Positions 10,313-18,102 of a stretch of DNA of 21,088 nt are shown here, piece by piece (positions within the stretch are counted from its first letter, which is position 1; every line of letters starts with the position of its first letter). The notes beneath the pieces were generated by a model. That model had not been told where the DNA came from. It saw nothing but the letters and a program-made list of their open reading frames with translations, and ran no database searches. Source of the DNA: an uncultured Bacteroidales bacterium (GTDB taxonomy: Bacteria > Bacteroidota > Bacteroidia > Bacteroidales > Paludibacteraceae); NCBI GenBank assembly GCA_903929065.1, contig CAIYTJ010000694.1:1-21088 (forward strand), read 5' to 3'. Position numbers and translations under genes: made by a program.

Positions 10313-10327
10313 TTCAGTTCATTATCT

Positions 10328-10357
10328 AAGAAAGAATCATTTGTAAGATTCTTTCTT
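10328..10357 (+). terminator. Perfect hairpin just after the giant gene
   Basis: AAGAAAGAATC (10328-10338) and GATTCTTTCTT (10347-10357) form a perfect 11-bp stem with an 8-nt loop, starting 16 nt after the stop codon. It lacks a long U tract of its own. It may act with the stronger hairpin immediately downstream, or protect the mRNA 3' end. Confidence 0.6.
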
Positions 10358-10364
10358 GTAAGCA

Positions 10365-10402
10365 AAACGCCCGTTCGAATCAATTGATTTGAACGGGCGT
10401 TT
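10365..10402 (+). terminator. Strong GC-rich intrinsic terminator of the giant gene
   Basis: AAACGCCCGTTCGAATC (10365-10381) pairs with GATTTGAACGGGCGTTT (10386-10402) around an AATT tetraloop. The 17-bp stem has a single G-U wobble and ends in TTT followed by ATT. It is the most GC-rich hairpin in the window and is symmetrical enough to work on either strand. A third small hairpin, AAAGAT/ATCTTT with a 3-nt loop, follows at 10410-10424. Confidence 0.8.
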
Positions 10403-10472
10403 ATTAATCAAAGATATCATCTTTATAATTGTGTTTTATTTTAAGGAAATAGGTGAATTTGTTTTTTATTAG

Positions 10473-10480
10473 TAATTTTG
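10473..10480 (+). promoter_or_regulatory. Putative -7 element of the dehydrogenase gene
   Basis: TAATTTTG at 10473-10480 matches TAnnTTTG; no good TTG is seen at the -33 spacing. Transcription would begin near 10485. The in-frame TTG at 10478 lies inside this element, so it would not be on the mRNA. This favours the ATG at 10505 as the translation start. Confidence 0.45.
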
Positions 10481-10504
10481 AAAATTCTTTTAAATCGAAC
10501 TAAT

Positions 10505-11296
10505 ATGGAAAAGAAAACAATCGTTATTACAGGCAGTACCCGTGGCATTGGCAACGGTCTGGCTGTGGAGTTTCTTAAAGCGGGTCATCAGGTGGTGATA
10601 AATGGTCGTGATCCGGAGAAAGTGGCGCGGGCAGTAGCCAAACTAAAAGATACCTGTTCCGATGAAGTTGCAGGTGTTACCGGCAGTGTCAGCGATCCGG
10701 AAACCCACGAAAAGCTTATCAACAAAGCGGTTAATACATTTGGAAAAATTGATATCTGGATTAATAATGCCGGCATTCCGCAGCCTCACCGTAAATTGGC
10801 CGATATTGAAACGGAAGATATAAAAGCCATTACCGAAATTAATATTTACGGACTGATGCTGGGCACCCGCGCTGCAATTCAGTTTATGACCAAACAGGGT
10901 TTTGGCAAGATTTTCAATATGGAAGGTTTTGGCAGTGACGGTAGGATGATGGATAAACTTAGTCTTTATGGCACTACAAAGCGTGCTGTAAATTATTTAT
11001 CAAAAACTATTTCGAATGAACTTAGCGGAAGTCCTGTTCAACTGGGCATACTTAGTCCGGGAATGGTTCGAACGGAGTTTTTGGATGGTGCACGGGAAAT
11101 CAGAACACCCGATGAAGCCAGACAATTTAAGAAAGTATATGATATCCTGGCAGAAGACCCGGATGTGGTAACTAAATTCCTTGTGAACGGAATTTTGAAA
11201 AGCACAAAGCACTATGACCGTATTGAGTTTCTAACCAAAGAACGGCTTTTTGTTCGGATTTTAAAAATGATGCTTTACAGCGGCGATAAAAAATAG
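10505..11296 (+). CDS. Short-chain dehydrogenase/reductase, NYC1/NOL-like
   Basis: This is a 263-aa SDR-family NAD(P)-dependent oxidoreductase, the usual length for a classical SDR, with no signal peptide and so cytoplasmic. The cofactor-binding motif TGSTRGIG is at residues 9-16, NNAG at 87-90 and the catalytic YGTTK at 155-159 (Tyr155, Lys159). The Arg after TGST suggests NADP(H) preference. The segment before the Tyr reads FNMEGFGSDG rather than the usual ISS. This resembles plant chlorophyll b reductases NYC1/NOL (FNMDGAGSGG, from memory), so the catalytic Ser would be shifted towards the Tyr. The substrate is unknown, and a chlorophyll role is not implied in this organism. An upstream in-frame TTG at 10478 would add nine residues but lies within the -7 element, so I chose ATG. 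The gene looks less AT-rich than its neighbours and seems monocistronic. Confidence 0.92.
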   Translation: MEKKTIVITGSTRGIGNGLAVEFLKAGHQVVINGRDPEKVARAVAKLKDTCSDEVAGVTGSVSDPETHEKLINKAVNTFGKIDIWINNAGIPQPHRKLADIETEDIKAITEINIYGLMLGTRAAIQFMTKQGFGKIFNMEGFGSDGRMMDKLSLYGTTKRAVNYLSKTISNELSGSPVQLGILSPGMVRTEFLDGAREIRTPDEARQFKKVYDILAEDPDVVTKFLVNGILKSTKHYDRIEFLTKERLFVRILKMMLYSGDKK

Positions 11297-11347
11297 GCAG
11301 AAGGTTATTTCTTGTTACAATTGAGAGTAACTGAATGAATTTTTAAT

Positions 11348-11359
11348 GACATTAATGTC
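11348..11359. promoter_or_regulatory. 12-bp perfect palindrome at about -40 of the chaperone operon
   Basis: GACATTAATGTC is a perfect dyad centred about 40 bp upstream of the predicted transcription start near 11393. It replaces the -33 element, where no TTG is found. That position is typical of a class II activator site. The regulator is unknown, and a 12-bp palindrome in AT-rich DNA can occur by chance. Confidence 0.35.
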
Positions 11360-11379
11360 GTAATCTAAAGTCAAAACAC

Positions 11380-11387
11380 TATTTTTG
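11380..11387 (+). promoter_or_regulatory. Putative -7 element of the chaperone-MORN-lipoprotein operon
   Basis: TATTTTTG matches TAnnTTTG, with predicted initiation near 11393 and a leader of about 36 nt before the ATG at 11429. No other promoter-like element is seen before the next two genes, so this promoter probably serves all three. Confidence 0.5.
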
Positions 11388-11428
11388 TGTCACTTTTAAT
11401 AATCAATTTAAATTCATAGCAAAATATT

Positions 11429-12226
11429 ATGTCTCGTCTTAAATCACTTCTTTGTTTATTGTTTTTCACTGCAGTTCTTTGTGCCCAGGATTTTGAAGTT
11501 GCACCGGTTTTAATGACTTTTAATGGCGACCCTGGCGAGATTCAGAAAAAAGATATCAACCTGATTAACCATTCAGGTAAAATTCAAAAATACAATTTAA
11601 AAGTGGCTGATTATGTATTGGAAAAAGATGGTTCCAAGAAAACAGCTCCTGCCGGTTCCACCCCACATTCATGTGCCGACTGGATTACCATTAATCCATC
11701 GTTTGTAGAATTGAATCCCAATCAATCAACTACTATTCAGGCTTTAATGACTGTACCCAAAAATGGATTTTCAGCCAAATGGTGCCAGATATTTGTAGAA
11801 GCAACGAAGGAACAAACACCCTTCGAAGTAGATAAAGCCTTGGCAAGCGGGGTTTTTCTCGTTCCACGCATTGTTATTTTAGTAAAACAAACGCCTAAAA
11901 GTAATACCAATTTTAAAGCAAGTATTTCAGGATTAAAAGAGGTAACAAAAAAGGGAGACACTGAACGAAACTTTGAAGCACTTGTGACCAATACCGGCGA
12001 TAATGTGATTGACGCCTCGGTAAGTCTGGCACTGGCAAATATCCAAACAGCTAAAGAAGAAAAATTTGCTGCTATTAAAGTTACAGTTTATCCTGATAAT
12101 TCAAGAATCGTTAAACTACACCTTCCAAAAACCTTAGCACCGGGCAAATATGCACTTGCAGCTATATTGGATTATGGTCACCGCCAACCGCTTGGTGGTA
12201 CACAGATGATGCTTGAGGTGAAATAA
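11429..12226 (+). CDS. Periplasmic chaperone, PapD/DUF916-like two-domain protein
   Basis: A 265-aa secreted protein with a signal peptide at residues 1-19 (cleavage LCA/QDF), followed by two beta-sandwich domains (about 20-155 and 156-265). The first domain has the layout of PapD-type fimbrial chaperones. It has a conserved W..I.P..V.L.P...T.....M.VP pattern at about 85-110, then W118, then an alternating-hydrophobic strand GVFLVPRIVILVKQ (141-154). That strand matches the chaperone G1 strand, which donates to subunits and is followed by a basic residue. Cys82 and Cys119 could form a disulfide. The expected role is to hold secreted subunits in the periplasm and deliver them to an outer-membrane platform. 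The usher-like gene and two subunit-like genes lie convergently next door. A gap of 27 nt to the MORN gene suggests one operon. The family assignment is from pattern only; a DUF916-like Ig protein without chaperone activity is the alternative. Confidence 0.75.
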   Translation: MSRLKSLLCLLFFTAVLCAQDFEVAPVLMTFNGDPGEIQKKDINLINHSGKIQKYNLKVADYVLEKDGSKKTAPAGSTPHSCADWITINPSFVELNPNQSTTIQALMTVPKNGFSAKWCQIFVEATKEQTPFEVDKALASGVFLVPRIVILVKQTPKSNTNFKASISGLKEVTKKGDTERNFEALVTNTGDNVIDASVSLALANIQTAKEEKFAAIKVTVYPDNSRIVKLHLPKTLAPGKYALAAILDYGHRQPLGGTQMMLEVK

Positions 12227-12253
12227 TTTATAGTTTATTGTTGACAGTTTATA

Positions 12254-13450
12254 GTGAAAAGTACATTTAAATATTCTCTTGTTATCGCTGTTTTGGTGCT
12301 GATTTCTTTCCATGCTTATGGACAGGAAAAAACAATAAATACCTGGTACGATGCGGCTAAAACGCAGTTGAAAGAATCGTATACGGTCATTCCAGCAGGT
12401 AAAGACAGCGTGGTAAAACATGGCAAATACATTATTTATTATTCAGATAAAAAGGTTTGGCAGGAAGGAAGTTTTGATCATAATCAGCTTACGGGTTTGT
12501 GGAGAGATTACTATGACTCAGGTGTGTTGAAACAGGAAATGCCCTATGCAAACGGGAAGTTGAACGGTGTTTTAAAATACTATTTCCCATCAGGCAAATT
12601 GCAACAGGAGCTTTTGTATAAAAATGATTTATTGAACGGTAAATCAACCATTTATTATGAAAATGGCAATACGCAGGAAATTACTGACTACCTGAATGAT
12701 TTGCCCGATGGAGAACTCCGGACATTTTACGAAAGTGGAAAACCGGCGTATATTAAAAACTACAAATCCGGTATTGAAGAAGGCCAGCTGACTGCTTATT
12801 ATGAAAACGGAAACATAAGGGAAAAATCAGTAAAAAAGCAGGGGAAATATGAAGGATTGTTTACCGATTATTTCAAAGATTATAACAACGGTGCCGTTAA
12901 TAACAAATGTTTCTATGTCAACGGAGTACTGAATGGAAAACTAACGGGTTATTATCCAAGCGGAAATATAAAACTTGAATGTCAGTATCTGAACGATTCA
13001 ATATCAGGCGTTTTCAAAGAATATTATGATACCACTGCAGTTTTGATTAATCAGACCGGGCAGTACAAACAAAACAGGAAAAACGGAGAGTGGAAATCCT
13101 ATTACAAAAACGGATCAGTTTATACCGTTGGAGGTTTTAAAAACAACAAACTGGACGGAATCTGGAAGGTGTATTTCAATAACGGAAAACTTAAACAGAC
13201 CGGAAATTACACTGACGGAAAAGCCACCGGAGAATGGTTGTTTTACTACGAATCGGGAGAACTAAAGAACAGAGGTAGTTATGTGGATGATAATAAATCC
13301 GGAATGTGGAAAACTTTTTATACAAGCGGTGAATTAATGTCTGAAATAAACTTTGTTTCTGGTCAGCGTGAAGGTGTAGCAAAAGCGTATACTAAGGATG
13401 GAAAACTCACTGAGACCACAATTTATAAAAACGGGGAAAAAGTAGAATGA
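12254..13450 (+). CDS. Secreted protein with 14 MORN_2 (YwqK-type) repeats
   Basis: A 398-aa protein with a signal peptide (residues 1-23, cleavage near AYGQ/EK) and about 14 consecutive repeats of roughly 22-26 residues following G.W..YY.SG.lk....Y.nG.l.. from about residue 54 to the end. Repeats 7 and 9 carry short insertions. Databases often name such proteins 'toxin-antitoxin system YwqK family antitoxin', but the signal peptide and the absence of a toxin gene make that name misleading here. The start is GTG: an in-frame TGA at 12242-12244 rules out anything further upstream, and no ATG occurs before the hydrophobic segment. The gene follows the chaperone by 27 nt and overlaps the lipoprotein gene by 4 nt (ATGA), so it is probably part of the same assembly operon. 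MORN-type repeats form extended beta-hairpin solenoids; here it may be a periplasmic or surface scaffold (inference). Confidence 0.88.
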   Translation: MKSTFKYSLVIAVLVLISFHAYGQEKTINTWYDAAKTQLKESYTVIPAGKDSVVKHGKYIIYYSDKKVWQEGSFDHNQLTGLWRDYYDSGVLKQEMPYANGKLNGVLKYYFPSGKLQQELLYKNDLLNGKSTIYYENGNTQEITDYLNDLPDGELRTFYESGKPAYIKNYKSGIEEGQLTAYYENGNIREKSVKKQGKYEGLFTDYFKDYNNGAVNNKCFYVNGVLNGKLTGYYPSGNIKLECQYLNDSISGVFKEYYDTTAVLINQTGQYKQNRKNGEWKSYYKNGSVYTVGGFKNNKLDGIWKVYFNNGKLKQTGNYTDGKATGEWLFYYESGELKNRGSYVDDNKSGMWKTFYTSGELMSEINFVSGQREGVAKAYTKDGKLTETTIYKNGEKVE

Positions 13451-13878
13451 AAAAACTCAGTGGATTTGTCATTGCTATTTCTATGTTTGTTTTCACAGCT
13501 TGTGATAAAAATGTACCGGTGCCTGTGCATAATTCCTTACAAGGGTCGTGGCATTGCGTTGAGAATTCCATCAATGGTACGAGAACGTATTTAATTGATA
13601 TTGACCCGCTGAAAGCTGATACCACACAATATCTGATAAGCAATTTTCAGAACATGAATATATCTTCCGATGGCTATAATGTTGTATTTGCCTATGCAAA
13701 ACGGACAGGTTCTACATTGACAATTACACCGAATCAATCTGTCAGTAATGGAACTGCAACTATTATAGTAAAATCAGGTACCGGAGCAATTTCAAATGCT
13801 TTCAAGAGGATTGATTTTGTATATTTAATTTTTGACGGAAGGAACGATATTACGGTTCAGGCAGTATATACCAGATAA
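13447..13878 (+). CDS. Small lipoprotein of unknown function
   Basis: A 143-aa protein with a lipoprotein signal: MKK, a hydrophobic stretch, then FTAC with the lipidated Cys at residue 19. Asp follows at +2, which in E. coli signals inner-membrane retention but does not have that meaning in Bacteroidota. The mature part is beta-rich (LQGSWHCVENSINGTRTYL at about 31-49, then alternating strands), recalling small lipocalin-like Bacteroidota lipoproteins, but I do not recognise a family. Its ATG overlaps the TGA of the MORN gene, implying translational coupling. It converges on the usher-like gene with only 14 nt between stop codons. A role as an assembly accessory or anchor is inferred from the operon alone. 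Confidence 0.85.
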   Translation: MKKLSGFVIAISMFVFTACDKNVPVPVHNSLQGSWHCVENSINGTRTYLIDIDPLKADTTQYLISNFQNMNISSDGYNVVFAYAKRTGSTLTITPNQSVSNGTATIIVKSGTGAISNAFKRIDFVYLIFDGRNDITVQAVYTR

Positions 13879-13892
13879 AAATTGCTGCGAAT

Positions 13893-16800
13893 TTACCTTT
13901 TCTTCTTCAAAGCCGACCTGTCTTCCATTTTCATAATGAATCCCATTAGACCATACCGGGTAATAGCAGCTTTGGCATCATCAATCGTCGCATAGTTTCC
14001 GGTATAATAAAGGAACTTGCCGTTCGACTCCAAATAATACACTTCATCTTTCAGGTTGTATTTTTCTTTGTAAATAGAAGGGTCACAGTAAGTCTTTCTG
14101 ATATCAAGTTGAATAACGTACATAAACGATTCTCCGGTTTTCGGTGTTTTCGAATCATTTGTAGTTGTTACTTTTGCAGTTTCCGTTGGTTTATTTTCAA
14201 CTTTCGTTGCAACTTTTTCATTACCTGGTGCAGTTTTCTCTGCATTATTTTTTTGTCCATTACCCACCTGAACGATTTTATCAGCAACCGGTTTAGGTGT
14301 TTCAACCTGTACAGGTGTTTTTAAAACCGGAACAGGTTTTTCTGAGAATGATTTTGGTTGTTCTGTCGTTTTAGCCGGTTGTCCAACAGCCGCTTTTGCC
14401 GGTTGCTCAACATTAGTTTTCGGTAGGCTTTCAGTAGTTTTTGTGGTTTTTCCTACAGAAACATTCTTAGATTTGTCCCTATCTTTTGAAAGTTGTTCAT
14501 CAGCAGATTCTACCGGAGTCACAGTACTATTAATTGGCTGCAAGGCTGGCTTGACAGCTTTATTCGTACCAGAACCGGAAAAGTCCGGAGCAGAAACAGA
14601 GCTTTCATTTTTGACAGCTTGTTTTTCATTTTTGGAAACCTGTGTTCCCTGAGTGGAAGTCGAATTTTGGTGTACGTTCTCCGGTTTTATTGAAACAGGT
14701 TCTGTAGTATTCGGAGTTGGTATAGACGATACTGAAACCGGTTTTTCGGTATTATTATTCGTTTTTACCGGGATAGAATGTTGATTTGCCAAATTAGAGC
14801 CCGCTTTTTCTTCAATGGCAATTCCCGATTGGAGTAAAGTCGGATCAACTGCTGTCACAATTGTTCCTTTAATTCCAAGTTGTGATTTTTTGGCATTAGC
14901 AGCCTTTTTAGTTTGGAAATTTCCGACATAATACGTAAATACACCATCTTTTTCAATGTATTGAACATCCTCTTTCAGATTGAATTTCTTTTTAAAATAG
15001 GATGGATTCTGATACTTTTTCAAAACGCCAACCTGAACAGAATAAGAAACTGAAGCCGGACTTTCTGTTGTTACCTGAGTTGATTCTTGTGTTGATTCAA
15101 CCGGTGCGGTTTCAGATTTTCCGGCAAGCGAGCTAAATTGAAACAATTCATTTCCATTTTCGAATTGAATGCCCCGAACATTTTCAACAAAAACGAAGTC
15201 AAGATTTACAGTTTTACTTTGAGCGAACTGAATTTCGGATTCATCGTTATCGATATTGAAGTTTTTACCAAAAGGATTAGTAATATGTACTTTATATCTA
15301 TCTGCTCCCGGAACATTTATAATGTATGATCCAAAATTATCAGTTAATGCAGAGAAGGTTTCCCCCTTGCTTCCGGTTGCCACAATCCGAATTCCTTCCA
15401 AATCTATTTTTCCTTCTGTACTGTTTTGGTCGCGAATGACAATAACTTTTCCTTTAATTTTGTAGCTTTCTACCAATGGAATATACCAGGTCCGGTCTTT
15501 ATCATTAAAGTATGTTTGCTGATTGCCTTTCATGAAGTAAAGGCTGTGCAGGTTTTCTAATGGAGTGAACGTCATTTTATAATAATCTTTCGGGAGATTT
15601 TCGAATTCAATTTCTCCGTTTACATCCGACAATAACTGAACTTCCTGAATATTGGTAGGAGTTTTAGATAATGTCCTGTCTTTTTGAATATTGACTAACA
15701 CATTTGCAACAGGAGGCTCTTTATCTGTCTTAATTCCATTACCGTCCAAATCATTGAAAAACACGGATTTCAAGTTATAATACTTCAATCGCGGTTGTTG
15801 AACATTAAAGGATTTGGTTATTCCGATAGCAAAGTTTAAATCTTTAGTATTGACTCTGACTGATTGCTGATCGACCCGGCTGTTTGAATACATAAAACCA
15901 TTTAGAGAAAGCTCCCAACCGCCTTTAAGATAATGATCGTATCTGAATGAATAGGCTGTATTCTCGCTTTGAGAAGGCATATAATATGCGTAATTGATTG
16001 ATGCAGTGAGCCTGATTGTTCTTTTCAACAGATAATATTCATAGGACGGTCGGAATTGAAGACTTTTAGTTACCGTTGGATTTGCATCTACCAAAATACT
16101 CCGATATAAATCGCTGGATGAACCGCTTGTATAATAGGCATTAACACGCAAAGCACGATCTGAATAATTAACACCAACTGAATAGTAAATATTGTTAGTC
16201 GATGAATAATTAGTAATCAAAGGATCATTGGAATTATAAAAAAACCTCATGTTACTAATAGTAAAATTAGGTGTAAGCGTACCCTGTGAATTTATTTTTA
16301 TCGAAACAGAACCATAAATACCGGGCTGAAACGTCTGATAATCTGACGAATATCCATTAATAGGATTATAAGTACGGCGCATTGTACCATTATAATTCGG
16401 ACCAAGCTGAAACATAGTACTTCCACTTGAAAGTGCTAAAACCAGTCGAAGGTAATCAGTAGAATTAAAACCTGCCGGAACTGTGAAATTGTATGGATAT
16501 AGTGTGGTACCGTAATAATATCTGCTTCCGCTCAACAATAAATTTATATAATTACTCATTTGATATTTTCCTACGACATAATACTGTTCCTTTCCGGAGT
16601 TATAAATGTAATTGTTTTTGGAGTTCAGTGCATTTATATCGAGAAAAAATCTTTTATAGGCCATTCTATAAGCCAATTTGTAACTATAACCCAACAAAGT
16701 GGTGTCATGTCCTGATGATAAATTAAATTTTGATTGAGAATACAACAGGTCAAAGTTAAAGGTATGATGTTTAAACAGATTAAAGCCAATTCCAACTAAT

Positions 16801-18044
16801 CCGGAAGTAGTGGAATATGTATTATTGAAATTATTTTCGTGTGATAATTCTGTTTTGAGTGAAATGCCTTTTATTAAAGTTGAGTATCCAAAAACTTCAC
16901 CCAACGAATTAGTATAATGGTTTTGTATTAAAGAGTACGAAATTGTATTTTTAGAATTAATGTTGAAAAGTCCGGTAATCCCTCTACCGTTAATAGCATT
17001 AAGTTCGCCACCTGTAATATTATAACCTAATTGGATTTTGTTCCTGTTGTCACTGTAAGTTAATTCATACATTAACTGATTGTTAAGATCGAAATTATTG
17101 TTTCCTAATATATAATTTTGTAATGAGGCACGATATTGAATTTCAGCATTTTTAGGCAACAAAACCTGACCAAAAACTGATAAAAAGTTGCTTGGATTCT
17201 GACTCGACATAATATTTGACATCAGATAGTATACATTTAATGGTGATTCACTCTGGTCTCTTCCATTTATGTAAGTATTGTTGAATTTTTTTGTTTCGAG
17301 TGTATAATCTCTTGATAATGATTCAGTGGATGCTGTAATTCTTATAACAGATTCTTTCCAGTTGTTTTCAAATTTAAATTTATCTTCATAACTTAATTTT
17401 GATTGGTAACCAACATAGTAGCTTAAAATCGTATCTTTATTTGCGGTAAGTTTTATGAAATCATCTTTTTCATTTGTAATATCATCGTTGAAGTATAATA
17501 ACTTTCCTGCATGAAAATGAAGTTTAATTAATTCATTTGTGTTCCCTTTATTAGAAAGTTTTACATGAAAAAGAGAATTCATATTATTATCGGAGAAAAA
17601 AATGTTTTTTTTCTCTACAGTGAATTCCCACTTTGAAATTAACGGCAGAATTATGTAGGCTTTTGAAGAAATTTGCCGTTGAGTGGTCTTAAAAGTGGCA
17701 TCTAAAATATACGAAATTCCTCCGAGAGCATCAAAAGAGGGAGATAATCTGACCGGGACTAATAATGAATCACCGGCAGGTATGGTAGTTTTTTCTGAAT
17801 TTGAACTTATAATCTTCCAGTTTTCAGGAGGATTGAAAGTTACAATTCCCGTAATAGGTTTGGTGGAGTTGTTACACACCTTAAGGACATTAAAATACAG
17901 TTCTGATGTTTTTATGCTATCATTTGACTTTATAAATGACAGTTTTATATCGCTGTTATTTTGTCCGAAACAGTTAATATTTACAATAAAAAAACAGTAA
18001 ACTACGCTAATCAAGGATACTATTAAGAATCTTTTGGATTGCAT
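13893..18044 (-). CDS. Usher-like outer-membrane barrel with CnaB-like and two SPOR-like domains
   Basis: A 1383-aa protein with a signal peptide at about residues 1-27 (NCFG/QNN). Two Ig-like domains follow: about 28-135, with NPPENWKI and IPAGDSLLVPVRL of the NEW3/alpha-galactosidase-associated type, and about 136-260. Residues about 265-755 are a long run of alternating aromatic/polar strands rich in Y, N and S with tight turns, typical of a large beta-barrel. After it comes VFFNDLDGNG (about 760-770), an SdrB/CnaB-like calcium-loop start, and a second carboxypeptidase-regulatory-like domain (about 863-930). The C-terminus has two related SPOR-like domains (about 1000-1066 and 1309-1375, each Y.VQ...-K.Y..P..[YF]K.K[FY]NL....Y.E..G.F.YY.GN) separated by a ~240-residue T/P/K/E-rich linker with QPAK repeats. 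SPOR domains bind denuded peptidoglycan. The order sandwich-barrel-sandwich mimics fimbrial ushers, and two paralogous subunit genes lie upstream. A TonB-type plug is not apparent. The usher role is inference; a non-secretory surface barrel is the alternative. Confidence 0.8.
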   Translation of the reverse strand: MQSKRFLIVSLISVVYCFFIVNINCFGQNNSDIKLSFIKSNDSIKTSELYFNVLKVCNNSTKPITGIVTFNPPENWKIISSNSEKTTIPAGDSLLVPVRLSPSFDALGGISYILDATFKTTQRQISSKAYIILPLISKWEFTVEKKNIFFSDNNMNSLFHVKLSNKGNTNELIKLHFHAGKLLYFNDDITNEKDDFIKLTANKDTILSYYVGYQSKLSYEDKFKFENNWKESVIRITASTESLSRDYTLETKKFNNTYINGRDQSESPLNVYYLMSNIMSSQNPSNFLSVFGQVLLPKNAEIQYRASLQNYILGNNNFDLNNQLMYELTYSDNRNKIQLGYNITGGELNAINGRGITGLFNINSKNTISYSLIQNHYTNSLGEVFGYSTLIKGISLKTELSHENNFNNTYSTTSGLVGIGFNLFKHHTFNFDLLYSQSKFNLSSGHDTTLLGYSYKLAYRMAYKRFFLDINALNSKNNYIYNSGKEQYYVVGKYQMSNYINLLLSGSRYYYGTTLYPYNFTVPAGFNSTDYLRLVLALSSGSTMFQLGPNYNGTMRRTYNPINGYSSDYQTFQPGIYGSVSIKINSQGTLTPNFTISNMRFFYNSNDPLITNYSSTNNIYYSVGVNYSDRALRVNAYYTSGSSSDLYRSILVDANPTVTKSLQFRPSYEYYLLKRTIRLTASINYAYYMPSQSENTAYSFRYDHYLKGGWELSLNGFMYSNSRVDQQSVRVNTKDLNFAIGITKSFNVQQPRLKYYNLKSVFFNDLDGNGIKTDKEPPVANVLVNIQKDRTLSKTPTNIQEVQLLSDVNGEIEFENLPKDYYKMTFTPLENLHSLYFMKGNQQTYFNDKDRTWYIPLVESYKIKGKVIVIRDQNSTEGKIDLEGIRIVATGSKGETFSALTDNFGSYIINVPGADRYKVHITNPFGKNFNIDNDESEIQFAQSKTVNLDFVFVENVRGIQFENGNELFQFSSLAGKSETAPVESTQESTQVTTESPASVSYSVQVGVLKKYQNPSYFKKKFNLKEDVQYIEKDGVFTYYVGNFQTKKAANAKKSQLGIKGTIVTAVDPTLLQSGIAIEEKAGSNLANQHSIPVKTNNNTEKPVSVSSIPTPNTTEPVSIKPENVHQNSTSTQGTQVSKNEKQAVKNESSVSAPDFSGSGTNKAVKPALQPINSTVTPVESADEQLSKDRDKSKNVSVGKTTKTTESLPKTNVEQPAKAAVGQPAKTTEQPKSFSEKPVPVLKTPVQVETPKPVADKIVQVGNGQKNNAEKTAPGNEKVATKVENKPTETAKVTTTNDSKTPKTGESFMYVIQLDIRKTYCDPSIYKEKYNLKDEVYYLESNGKFLYYTGNYATIDDAKAAITRYGLMGFIMKMEDRSALKKKR

Positions 18045-18051
18045 AGGATTA

Positions 18052-18065
18052 CAATTTTAAAATTG
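18052..18065. other. 14-bp perfect palindrome between the minor subunit and barrel genes
   Basis: CAATTTTAAAATTG is a perfect dyad in the 58-nt gap between the 195-aa gene and the barrel gene. It is very AT-rich, so chance is a fair explanation. No minus-strand TAnnTTTG element is seen in this gap, so the two genes are probably cotranscribed. Confidence 0.3.
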
Positions 18066-18102
18066 CCGGCATGATATAAGTTGCTTATCGAATAAAATAA
18101 AC

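Noticed and set aside
11314..11331. GTTAC/GTAAC hairpin after the dehydrogenase gene
   Set aside because: Only a 5-bp AT-leaning stem with an 8-nt loop and no U tract; too weak to call a terminator.
12228..12255. Direct repeat TTTATAGT spanning the chaperone-MORN gap
   Set aside because: Eight AT-rich bases, 20 bp apart. No function can be supported, although it sits near the GTG start.
12254..13450. Toxin-antitoxin module based on YwqK-type repeats
   Set aside because: The protein is secreted, no toxin-like gene is adjacent, and its neighbours are a chaperone and a lipoprotein.
13879..13894. AAATT/AATTT hairpin between the converging lipoprotein and barrel genes
   Set aside because: A 5-bp all-A/T stem overlapping the barrel stop codon. 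It could help termination in both directions but is not distinguishable from chance.
14109..18000. Several plus-strand open frames opposite the barrel gene
   Set aside because: They are shadows of the 1383-aa minus-strand gene, with compositions typical of antisense translation and no start signals.
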